This document shows, piece by piece, positions 48,851 through 56,399 of a stretch of DNA of 64,000 nt (the stretch's first letter is position 1; each line of letters opens with the position of its first letter). A model generated the notes under the pieces. The model saw nothing but the letters and a program-made list of their open reading frames with translations. It was not told the origin of the DNA and made no database searches. Source of the DNA: Brucella anthropi ATCC 49188 (GTDB lineage: Bacteria; Pseudomonadota; Alphaproteobacteria; Rhizobiales; Rhizobiaceae); the NCBI RefSeq assembly GCF_000017405.1, contig NC_009667.1, positions 868,001 to 932,000 on the forward strand. The letters are read 5' to 3'. A program made the translations under genes and the position numbers.

Positions 48851-50674
48851 TTGCTTCAAAGAGTTTTTAAGTATTTTGAACAGTTAGTTGATTTTCACCA
48901 TCACGGTCTGCGGGCGCATCAGTCGCGTACTGCGCTCGCACTTTTCTTTGTTCTCATAAAACCGTTTCGGTGGCTGATTGTGGCATCTGCGCTGTCTGGT
49001 GCTGCCCTTACGGCGATTGACCTGCTTAGAATGTGGGCTGTGGCGTATATCGTTGATATGGTCGCGCATTCGCCCGAGCTCAATTTAACTTCTGCAACGA
49101 TCACCTTTTTTGGCTCGTTGATTGTCGCTTATGCGGTAGCTGATCCTGCACTCTGGCTCGTCAATTACATGCTTCGAATGCAGGCGCTTCGATCACAGAC
49201 AAAATCATCTGCCCTTTGGCAGTCGCACAAGGCTGCTTCTCAACATGGTATGGAATATTTCCATTCGCACCACGCCGGCCAGATTTCCGGGCGTATAGGG
49301 CAACTCTCGAATGCAGTGCAATCGGGTATAGAAATTCTAGCTGGTCGTTTCCCACTCGGCTTTGTGCGTTTCGCAGGTTCTGCCGTTCTTATTTCCTATC
49401 TTGCTCCTCTATTTGTCGTTCCAGTGTTGATTTGGATTTTACTAAATGGATTGTTAGCGATCTATCTTGTGCCAAAGTTCAATGCTCAAGCTGAAAAAAT
49501 TTCCGAGACGTCCAGCATCGTAAACGGCGCTATTACAGAATATTTTTCAAATATTCGTGCGATAAAGACCTTATTTGCTTATGATACAGAGAACAGTTTT
49601 GTTCTTTCAAGAATTGATAAGCAACACAAAACAAACCTCGATATTAACCGTTTAACAACGATTGCCGGGCTGTTCATTCGTGTGCTGAACACAGGTCTGG
49701 TTTCCAGTATTCTCGCATTGGGCTTATACGGATTAGCACAGGGATTGATATCGCCTGGTGAGTTTGTTGCAGGAATTACCTTAGCCGGGGGCATGGCTGC
49801 GGATGCTGGTTGGTTTGTAGGGGTGTGGGAAGGACTAACTCAGACATTTGGCACTATCAGAGATGCGCGTTCGACTGTTACGGCAAAACCAATCGTTAAA
49901 GACGGCAGTGAGCGCCTACGGGTGTCCAATCCACCACACATTTCATTGCATAACGTCAGTTTCTCTTATGGAATAAAACAAACTTTGAGGAATATCTCGT
50001 TTGAGATAGAGGCTGGGCAGAAGGTTGGTATCGTTGGGCCCTCTGGAGCAGGTAAATCTACGCTTATCGATCTAGTGCTGAGACTATACGATGTTGATGC
50101 AGGACAGATTGCGCTTGATGGGCAGGATATTCGCTCTGTGAAGATTTCCGAGCTACGAGGCGTCTTTTCAGTCGTTGCGCAAAGCGACGCGCTGTTTCAT
50201 CGGTCGATAAAAGAAAACATCGCGTTTGGCGCGGAAATCTCCAACAATGCAGCGATAAAGCGTGCAGCCGAGTTAGCAGATGCATCTTCGTTTATTGAAG
50301 AGCTAGCCCCGGACGGGAAGGGCTTTGACGTAGTCGTTGGAGAGAGGGGAGCGAGACTTTCGGGTGGTCAACAACAACGCATTTTACTCGCACGCGCCTT
50401 CCTACAAAATCGGCCCGTTCTTATTCTTGACGAAGCCACCTCCGCTCTCGATACCAATAGTGAAAGCTTGATTAAGAATGCAATTGCGTCGCTTGACGCA
50501 GATACAACTGTTATCGCAGTTGCGCATCGCCTTTCTACCGTCAGAGACTTTGATAAAATCATCGTTCTAGACAATGGTGCTGTCGTGGCAATGGGACCAC
50601 ACGAAGATCTTATTCAATCCTGTGAGCTTTATCGAGAGTTGTGGATTAAGCAGGCTGGCCTGACGACGATGTAG
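48851..50674 (+). CDS. ABC exporter (fused membrane and ATPase domains)
   Basis: A 607-aa half-exporter of the type I (MsbA/McjD-like) fold. Six hydrophobic helices fall between residues about 40 and 330. The ATPase has Walker A GPSGAGKST (396-404), Q-loop Q444, signature LSGGQ (503-507), Walker B LILDEAT (524-530) and H-loop H559. There is no N-terminal C39 peptidase, so it would not itself remove a leader. The start is TTG, 7 nt after GAGG. It likely exports the peptide and may give self-protection. Confidence 0.85.
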   Translation: MLQRVFKYFEQLVDFHHHGLRAHQSRTALALFFVLIKPFRWLIVASALSGAALTAIDLLRMWAVAYIVDMVAHSPELNLTSATITFFGSLIVAYAVADPALWLVNYMLRMQALRSQTKSSALWQSHKAASQHGMEYFHSHHAGQISGRIGQLSNAVQSGIEILAGRFPLGFVRFAGSAVLISYLAPLFVVPVLIWILLNGLLAIYLVPKFNAQAEKISETSSIVNGAITEYFSNIRAIKTLFAYDTENSFVLSRIDKQHKTNLDINRLTTIAGLFIRVLNTGLVSSILALGLYGLAQGLISPGEFVAGITLAGGMAADAGWFVGVWEGLTQTFGTIRDARSTVTAKPIVKDGSERLRVSNPPHISLHNVSFSYGIKQTLRNISFEIEAGQKVGIVGPSGAGKSTLIDLVLRLYDVDAGQIALDGQDIRSVKISELRGVFSVVAQSDALFHRSIKENIAFGAEISNNAAIKRAAELADASSFIEELAPDGKGFDVVVGERGARLSGGQQQRILLARAFLQNRPVLILDEATSALDTNSESLIKNAIASLDADTTVIAVAHRLSTVRDFDKIIVLDNGAVVAMGPHEDLIQSCELYRELWIKQAGLTTM

Positions 50675-50802
50675 AATACGCTGTAGCGAGACCAGAGACC
50701 GTAGGAAACGCGACGGATTGGGGTAAGCCGGAAGACACCAAAATCAGGGACTTGTATCTGATCTCTAGCACTAAAGCTTTTCAACGAACTAAGGAAATTG
50801 AA
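50675..50802. other. Gap between the exporter gene and the tRNA fragment
   Basis: 128 bp in which I see no gene, terminator or repeat. Confidence 0.4.
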
Positions 50803-50847
50803 TGGTGATCCCGACAGGAATCGAACCTGTGACCTACAGATTAGGAA
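50803..50847 (-). other. attL-type site: 3' part of tRNA-Arg(CCT)
   Basis: The minus strand reads anticodon loop TTCCTAA, then TCTGT, variable AGGTC, T arm ACAGG-TTCGATT-CCTGT and acceptor GGGATCA-CCA. The 5' half is missing: sequence diverges just upstream of the anticodon loop. This is the usual trace of integration into the 3' end of a tRNA gene. The integrase lies 60 bp away. The intact tRNA should lie at the other end of the element, beyond this window. Confidence 0.8.
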
Positions 50848-50906
50848 TATGATTTAACATCAACAAATTCAGTAAGTTGATTTTTCATGTCGCATCTGTG
50901 TTGCGT

Positions 50907-52151
50907 TTAGCTCAGAAGCGCGGCTTCTGCTGATGCGAGTTCGACGGCATCATCGTTGCGTGGGAATAAGTGACCGTAAGTGTCCATCGTCAGCATAATG
51001 GACGAATGGCCGAGGCGTTCCTGAACCATCTTTGGCGGCAATCCTAAGCCGCCATCCTCACGGCGATTGATGCACCAAGAGGCGTAGAAATGGCGCAGGG
51101 AGTGAAAGCCGGTATACTTTGCTGCCATGATCGGCTTGCCGTCTTTGTCCTTCTCGCCGGTAGCGACCGATATACCAGCTTCGACTTGCACAGGCAGGAA
51201 CCCGCGGTGCATGATGTTCGACAAGCTCTCGACCTTGCCCTGACCGTTCGGGAATGCAAGCTGTTCGGGCCGTATTTCCTCGCGTATGCCGTTCCCGGCC
51301 TCGTCCTTGAGTTTCGGACGCGGGCAGGACAGACGCCATTCCTTGAGCGTATTCGCGACCAAGGGCGGTATTGGCACGGAACGTTCCCCGGCTTCCGACT
51401 TCGGCCTGCCGATCGCGTTGAACCTATCGGCGCGCTGGTGGACGCGGATTTCGCGCTTGTCGAAGTCGATATCAGCCCACCGCAGGCCGCGCAGTTCGGA
51501 CGCCCGCAGGCCGGTGAGGATCGCGGTCAGGATGACAGGCCGCCATTTGCCTTGCAGAGCGCCTACAATGGCCTTGATCTCCGCCGGGAGCGGAATGTCT
51601 ACCCCAAGCTTGAGTTTCCCCTTCTGGCGTCTTTCCAGTCGTCTTTCCTTGCCTTTTTGACGAACGCGGCTTTTCTCACGTACTGCATTCCGTATCACAA
51701 GCCCGCGCTCCTGTGCGTCGGATAGGAGTGAACCAAGGCTCACGAGTACCTTGCGCACCATGGAAACGGATCGGCCTTCGTCGATCAATTTGTCCTCGAA
51801 AGCCCGGACGGTCGGAACGTTCAACCGGGAGAGCAGCGTGTCGCCGAGAAACGGCGTGATATGCAAATCTAGATGCTGCCGGTACTGGACAATCGTACCG
51901 CGCTCAAGCCCGTTCTGCTCGCCACGCTTGATCCAGAGTTCGCCGGCTTGTTTGACGGTCGCGCTGGCGCTGTCTGCTACGTGCACGCCTTCGCGCACTT
52001 CAACCGCGGCAGTGGCGGCAAAGGCGTCAGCTTCCTTCTTCCGGGCGAATGTTTTTAGACGGCGCTTACCCCGGGTGTCCTTGTAATCGACAACCCATGC
52101 TGTTTTCAGTTCGCCCTTTGGCGTGGTCCATTCTCGCTTGCGGATCGACAT
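50907..52151 (-). CDS. Tyrosine recombinase (phage integrase)
   Basis: A 414-aa integrase. The N-terminal arm-type and core-binding domains span about 1-165. The catalytic domain shows R216 (TGLRASELRGL), H350-x-x-R353 (FHSLRH), H382 (LGHSS) and nucleophile Y392 (DTYGHLF). It is encoded pointing toward the attachment site, as expected. No frameshift is seen, so it may still be active. Confidence 0.95.
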   Translation of the reverse strand: MSIRKREWTTPKGELKTAWVVDYKDTRGKRRLKTFARKKEADAFAATAAVEVREGVHVADSASATVKQAGELWIKRGEQNGLERGTIVQYRQHLDLHITPFLGDTLLSRLNVPTVRAFEDKLIDEGRSVSMVRKVLVSLGSLLSDAQERGLVIRNAVREKSRVRQKGKERRLERRQKGKLKLGVDIPLPAEIKAIVGALQGKWRPVILTAILTGLRASELRGLRWADIDFDKREIRVHQRADRFNAIGRPKSEAGERSVPIPPLVANTLKEWRLSCPRPKLKDEAGNGIREEIRPEQLAFPNGQGKVESLSNIMHRGFLPVQVEAGISVATGEKDKDGKPIMAAKYTGFHSLRHFYASWCINRREDGGLGLPPKMVQERLGHSSIMLTMDTYGHLFPRNDDAVELASAEAALLS

Positions 52152-52153
52152 GG

Positions 52154-52585
52154 CTAAAACGGCATCTCCAAATTTTGGATATGTCCTTCGTTATCAAACT
52201 TGAAGGACATTGCTTCAACGAGCGTTTTGCCACTCGGGTCACGCACTTCGATCTTTCCGTTTGGATGCGCCTCTATTGTTTCACCCGTCATCATCGAAAA
52301 TGTGAGTTTCCGTCGATCGAGCAAGATTGAAGATATAGAGGGGTGGCCGACGAGTACTTCGCGTGTAGCGTCGGCAAGCGTCCGAACTTCAGCAAGCTTC
52401 TGTCGAAACCTCTCAGTGATCTCCCACCACCCATCGCGATGCCTCAATGCATCTTCCAAGAGGCGGCGAACGGCTTCGACCTCTGAGGGCAACCCCATTT
52501 CACGCTGAAAGGTCGTAATGCGGTCAACGAGATCGGCAGGAAGCATGAAAACTTTGCGGATCGAACCTTCTTTATCGCGTGGCAT
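52154..52585 (-). CDS. Ribbon-helix-helix-like protein of unknown function
   Basis: A 143-aa protein. The N-terminal part (RKVFMLPADLVDRI...LPSEVEAVRRLLEDAL, about 10-47) resembles a ribbon-helix-helix DNA-binding unit; the C-terminal part is beta-rich without a motif I recognise. It ends 2 bp before the integrase start on the same strand, so it may regulate or be co-expressed with integration. Confidence 0.6.
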   Translation of the reverse strand: MPRDKEGSIRKVFMLPADLVDRITTFQREMGLPSEVEAVRRLLEDALRHRDGWWEITERFRQKLAEVRTLADATREVLVGHPSISSILLDRRKLTFSMMTGETIEAHPNGKIEVRDPSGKTLVEAMSFKFDNEGHIQNLEMPF

Positions 52586-52702
52586 ATTTTCTCACTACAG
52601 CAATGGGTATCATTCTACTGACAATTATCCGCGATTTCCGCTTTGAGCAATAATCCTCATTATGTTACCCATATGTTACCCTTATTACCTGAGGAGAGAT
52701 AG

Positions 52703-52897
52703 ATGGGTGAGCGTATAAATGCTAATGAGCTCGATCTAATATGGGGCGCGAAAAATATCGCACTGGAGATCAGGCGCACACAGCGCCAAACATTCGCACT
52801 GTTAGAAAAAGGCGAAATCCCAGGCCAGAGAATAGGCGGTCGATGGGTGGTTGAACGCGGTAAACTCAAAGCCTTTTTTCTTGGAGAGGCTGCCTAA
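52703..52897 (+). CDS. Excisionase-like HTH protein
   Basis: A 64-aa winged-helix protein of the Xis/MerR-like HTH_17 type: WGAKNIALEIRRTQRQTFAL (about 14-33) then GEIPGQRIGGRWVV (about 37-50). Such proteins bend attachment sites or regulate early phage genes. It diverges from the integrase operon and begins the rightward early genes. Confidence 0.75.
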   Translation: MGERINANELDLIWGAKNIALEIRRTQRQTFALLEKGEIPGQRIGGRWVVERGKLKAFFLGEAA

Positions 52898-52976
52898 TGT
52901 CCCGGCACAATTGGCAATCGGCGTCGGCGCGTGATCTCGCCGTCGCCAGTCGCTCGAAATGCGGGAGGGGGGTACA

Positions 52977-53741
52977 ATGACAAGGGAAACGTACTTACCG
53001 TCTCCATGGTTTCGTTTCGACTATGTCGCGTTTGATCGAATGACTGCTGGTCTCAAGGCGAATGAAATTGGCATTCTTATGAAGCTCTTGGTTCACTTTC
53101 ACAAGCACGGCGAGCCTACGCTCAATGATGCGGCTCGACTTGCAAGAGTGTGTGGAACGTCGAAACCTGCTTTCGATCGAGCGATAGAGTTGTTCTTAAC
53201 GTCAGGTATTCTCGTTCAATACGGGGATAAAATCTGGTCTCGATATATTGAGGATGAAATCGCCCATCGCACAAAAATTTCAGTACAAGCGCGAAAAAAC
53301 TCTTCGGTTAAACGGAAAAAAGTCGAACGAAATCAAAGCGGCGATCTAACGGGCGATGACAAGAGTAATAGAGATATAGAGGGGGAGACCCTCAGAGGGT
53401 CTCCCCAAATATCTAATATATCCAACCTGATTGATGTAACGAAGCTTGACGATATTGCGCCCTCCCGAGCGTCTGATGACGCGTCGGGCGCTCGGCAAGG
53501 ATTTAGCTCGGGACAGCGTTTATCTATCAAAGGCGTCGGGCGATGTGTGATTGTGGACGTGGGAATTAAGCGTGACACTCACGCCACCTTCATTCGTGTG
53601 CGATTGGACCGTGACGCGTCTCTAGCTCTGATCCCAGTGAATTCAGAAGGCGTTCTCGTTCAGGGGCTTCTCCGAATGGAAGCAGATTTGCCAAAGAAAA
53701 CCATGCGGCAATTCGAGTGGGAGAAGCGCGATGCAGCTTGA
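52977..53741 (+). CDS. Phage replication-type protein, DUF1376-like N-terminus
   Basis: A 254-aa protein starting MTRETYLPSPWFRFD after a GGAGGGG site. The first 100 residues (WFRFDYVAFDRMTAGLKANE, LVHFHKHG) look like the DUF1376/winged-helix replication proteins of phages; a polar linker follows and a small beta-rich C-terminal domain (about 170-250). It overlaps the next gene by 11 bp. The function is inferred by type only. Confidence 0.55.
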   Translation: MTRETYLPSPWFRFDYVAFDRMTAGLKANEIGILMKLLVHFHKHGEPTLNDAARLARVCGTSKPAFDRAIELFLTSGILVQYGDKIWSRYIEDEIAHRTKISVQARKNSSVKRKKVERNQSGDLTGDDKSNRDIEGETLRGSPQISNISNLIDVTKLDDIAPSRASDDASGARQGFSSGQRLSIKGVGRCVIVDVGIKRDTHATFIRVRLDRDASLALIPVNSEGVLVQGLLRMEADLPKKTMRQFEWEKRDAA

Positions 53742-54045
53742 ATTCAATTTGGAAACTCCCGGACGATCCGCTGAAGTCTTGATGTTTCCCGCCGATCGCC
53801 TGTGCGTAGAGGTTTTCATTTTTGCGGTCGAGTATTTGTCCCTTTCATCAGCCGAGCAGGCGGGAGCCATCGATAGGTTTTCATCCGCCGTCGTTTCTAT
53901 CCAAACAGTTTCCGGCATTTCCGAAAAAATCATCGACCGCGAGCGTCAAGCGTTTGCGAATGCCCTTCGCGCAGAGATTAATCGTCAGCGCGTTTTTCAC
54001 GCCATCCATGGCCGCTACATGCGCCAAGAAAGGAAAACCGCATGA
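53731..54045 (+). CDS. Small phage hypothetical protein
   Basis: A 104-aa protein (MQLEFNLETPGRS) that is mostly helical after residue 25. It resembles short proteins found beside phage replication genes in Rhizobiales (DUF6074-like), but I cannot assign a function. It overlaps the previous gene by 11 bp and its TGA overlaps the ATG of a possible 29-aa ORF. Confidence 0.55.
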   Translation: MQLEFNLETPGRSAEVLMFPADRLCVEVFIFAVEYLSLSSAEQAGAIDRFSSAVVSIQTVSGISEKIIDRERQAFANALRAEINRQRVFHAIHGRYMRQERKTA

Positions 54046-54131
54046 AAGCTAATACAAACAACCGCGCTTTTTGGGCACCACGCCGGAGCGGAGGGCGAAA
54101 TCCCTTTGGCAAAAAACTATTGCTGCAATGA
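54042..54131 (+). CDS. Possible 29-aa ORF
   Basis: ATG overlaps the TGA of the preceding gene by 4 bp (ATGA). The product is a basic 29-aa peptide beginning MKANTNNRAFWAPRR. The coupling is suggestive; there is no other support. Confidence 0.3.
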   Translation: MKANTNNRAFWAPRRSGGRNPFGKKLLLQ

Positions 54132-54165
54132 ATGCCGAGCGCGGTTAGACGGCAGGAGGTTCCTT

Positions 54166-54375
54166 ATGGAATTGTTTGACCGGACGGACCCAGCATGGCC
54201 GCCAGACCCTACCACCGTAGACCTTGCCGACGGTGAATGGGTGACTACTGGTCAGGCTGCTAGTTTGGCCCGCGTGGATGAAAGAACGATAGCGCGATGG
54301 GTCAGACAGCGTGATATTTCAATCACCGTGTTTGGTCGACGATGGATCAATCGAAGGCGGCTATTCGGTCAGTAA
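54166..54375 (+). CDS. HTH_17-type DNA-binding protein
   Basis: A 69-aa protein (MELFDRTDPAWPPD) with an excisionase-like winged helix: WVTTGQAASLARVDERTIARW (about 25-45, here noted as motif start WVTTGQAAS and end TIARW) and FGRRWINRRRLF. AGGAGG lies 9 nt before the ATG. A strong terminator follows at once, so it ends the early rightward transcript. Confidence 0.7.
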   Translation: MELFDRTDPAWPPDPTTVDLADGEWVTTGQAASLARVDERTIARWVRQRDISITVFGRRWINRRRLFGQ

Positions 54376-54399
54376 AAGCAGGCTTCGGCCTGCTTTTTT
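54374..54399 (+). terminator. Intrinsic terminator of the early phage genes
   Basis: AAAAGCAGGC TTCG GCCTGCTTTTTT: a perfect stem with a stable TTCG tetraloop and a T6 tail overlapping the preceding stop codon. Confidence 0.9.
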
Positions 54400-54479
54400 G
54401 CTTCTGTGTCATACCTTGTCAGACGAATTTTCCCGCCAATCCCGCCATACTCCGACGAGCATCAGAGATTGGGATTGAC

Positions 54480-55508
54480 ATGTTTGGTATCAAAGATCAG
54501 ACGCAACAGCTTTGGGACAAGGTACACGCCGAGGCAAATGCTAGGACTGGAAATCAGTTGACGAGCGGCAGACTAACGGGGAGCGCAGAGAATGTGTTAC
54601 CTGCCGCCTCGCTGGACAAACTTGAGCGATTTCGTTCCGAGAAACGCGCGGCCTACGTCGGATATACAGCGGCTTCGGACCGCGAACAGGAAGCAAGGCT
54701 CGAGTTTCAGCGTCAGGAAGGCTTTGCCCGTCGCGCGCAAGAGCAATTTCAGGGATCGACCCTCTCTTTTGAGGGCCAGTCACAGACTTCACGAGAAAGC
54801 AAAGAGGAGCGGCTTGCCCGTATCGATGCTCCCGTAGAGCGTGCTCGTCGAGCCTTGCGTATTGCATCAGATGCCCGGGCGAGAGCCGCCAAGCGGCAAG
54901 ACGAGTTCGCTTTTCTCGAAACAGTCGAGGGCTGGCTCAACCGCACTCCATTGGATGAAAATCTCGATTTGGTTGCCGTTGATCCCTCTCGACTGAAAGG
55001 CAATCCGGTAGTTGCCGTCACAAAAATTCGATCAGAATTGGCGTCTCTCGATAAGCGGCTATCGGCCGTCGAGTTGGCGAACGTCCCGGTAAATGCATTG
55101 AAAGAGCAGGCTTTCGCGGAAATCGATGCTGTAGCAGAGAAGGGACGGCTTTCGATCAACACTCGCTCGCGTGGTGGAGCACCTTTACGCCTCGCCGACA
55201 ATCTTCGCATCAACGTTGTACCCAACGGTTCAAGCGTCGCATTGTTCGGCGATGCTGGCGCTCACTTCTTCACCTGGCTTCTGCGCGATGAGTTGAAATC
55301 AATAGTTGCAACAATGATCGACGATCTAGGGATCGGCGATGGCCTGTCCGACGATGCCCGGGAGGCCGAGTTCCGCACAATTGCGGCCGAGCGGCTTGAC
55401 CTAGAGCGTTTGGAAGAAGCTTACATCGTGTCAGCCGAAGCCAACGGACAGACGATCCCACGTCGTCACGACGTTGATCCGCGCGCGTTTCTTGAAATTG
55501 AAGCTTGA
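54480..55508 (+). CDS. Hypothetical phage protein, helical N-terminal half
   Basis: A 342-aa protein starting MFGIKDQTQQLWDKV. Residues about 45-160 are rich in Arg, Glu, Ala and Gln and look like a long helix or coiled coil; the rest has a globular composition without motifs I know. It could be structural or DNA-associated. It follows the early terminator and would need its own promoter. Confidence 0.6.
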   Translation: MFGIKDQTQQLWDKVHAEANARTGNQLTSGRLTGSAENVLPAASLDKLERFRSEKRAAYVGYTAASDREQEARLEFQRQEGFARRAQEQFQGSTLSFEGQSQTSRESKEERLARIDAPVERARRALRIASDARARAAKRQDEFAFLETVEGWLNRTPLDENLDLVAVDPSRLKGNPVVAVTKIRSELASLDKRLSAVELANVPVNALKEQAFAEIDAVAEKGRLSINTRSRGGAPLRLADNLRINVVPNGSSVALFGDAGAHFFTWLLRDELKSIVATMIDDLGIGDGLSDDAREAEFRTIAAERLDLERLEEAYIVSAEANGQTIPRRHDVDPRAFLEIEA

Positions 55509-55918
55509 GTTTAGGCATCGTGTTGGCTTGCTTCACCAACATAACGTCGACAGGGCGGGGGTGGTACCAGCCATTCCGCTACTTCCGCTCCAGTGTGCGG
55601 GCCAATGGGGTTCATTCATGCCCTTGCTCCGGCCCGAACACACTAGCGGGGATCGTGATCATGCGCGATCCCCGCTCAATCAGAAACGTCATAGTTGACC
55701 GTAGAAGCGCATTCTTGCGCGGACGTCAAATCGGTATCGACGGGGTCACGGTGCGCGTGGGTGACCGCCTGCGGGGCGAGGCACCCCCACCCCTCAAGGG
55801 ACCGTACCCTACCCCCAAGGCATGCGGTGCCGCCGCAGCCCCATATTCGAGTGTTTTTCGGATTTCGAAAAACCTAGTTGGTGTTTGCATTAATTGTATC
55901 CAGAATTTAGGATTTTTA
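55509..55918. other. Gap with a long hairpin in the prophage
   Basis: 410 bp with no ORF I trust. It is GC-rich in the middle and AT-rich before the next gene. The clear element is the perfect hairpin at 55645-55676. The stretch may be a deletion scar or a decayed gene. Confidence 0.5.
55645..55676. repeat. Perfect 11-bp hairpin in the prophage
   Basis: AGCGGGGATCG (55645-55655) and CGATCCCCGCT (55666-55676) with a 10-nt loop. No T-tract follows on either strand, so it is not a standard terminator. It may be an operator or RNA structure. Confidence 0.6.
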
Positions 55919-56389
55919 ATGAGTTATGCCACTCAGAACAGCAATCTATGGACCCCGAAACTTGTCGGGGAAGTCCTCGTCGAAATGGCTCGTTGGCTTG
56001 CAACGCACGGCGGTCGCGTAGGCCCGGCCCGCCTGCGATCCGTCATGCCGGAACTTGCTATGGAACTGGCTGATCGGCTTTCCGAGGGGTGGTCCAGCAT
56101 CCAAGCGAACCAAGTGACGCATCGCCGTCCTTCTTATGGACCACGTGCGGTTTCGCTGTTTGAACGCGCTCTCGATTGGCAAGGAACATACCTACTCGGA
56201 GAGTGTGGGGCAGGACGGGTTCTGGCCCTTTGGCTCCGTTGCCGCATCACCAAACTGAAATTTGACGCCGAACTGAAAGCGCGTGGCTGGTCGCGCGCAA
56301 CAGCATATCGAAAACGCGACAAAGCTCTGTCTTTGGTCGCTCAAGGCCTGACCCGCAACAACGAAACGCCGCCCGATTGGTGGCGATGA
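55919..56389 (+). CDS. DUF6362-like phage protein with C-terminal HTH
   Basis: A 156-aa protein (MSYATQNSNLWTPKLVGEV). The WTPKLVGEVLVEMARWL start fits DUF6362, a family found next to terminase genes in alphaproteobacterial prophages. Near the C-terminus, LKARGWSRATAYRKRDKAL is helix-turn-helix-like. It ends 10 bp before the tape-measure gene, an abnormal neighbour that suggests loss of the head genes. Confidence 0.6.
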   Translation: MSYATQNSNLWTPKLVGEVLVEMARWLATHGGRVGPARLRSVMPELAMELADRLSEGWSSIQANQVTHRRPSYGPRAVSLFERALDWQGTYLLGECGAGRVLALWLRCRITKLKFDAELKARGWSRATAYRKRDKALSLVAQGLTRNNETPPDWWR

Positions 56390-56399
56390 GGGCGCTAAA

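Noticed and set aside
50803..50880. Complete tRNA gene
   Set aside because: Only anticodon loop to CCA can be matched; the D arm, 5' acceptor strand and 5' anticodon stem are absent.
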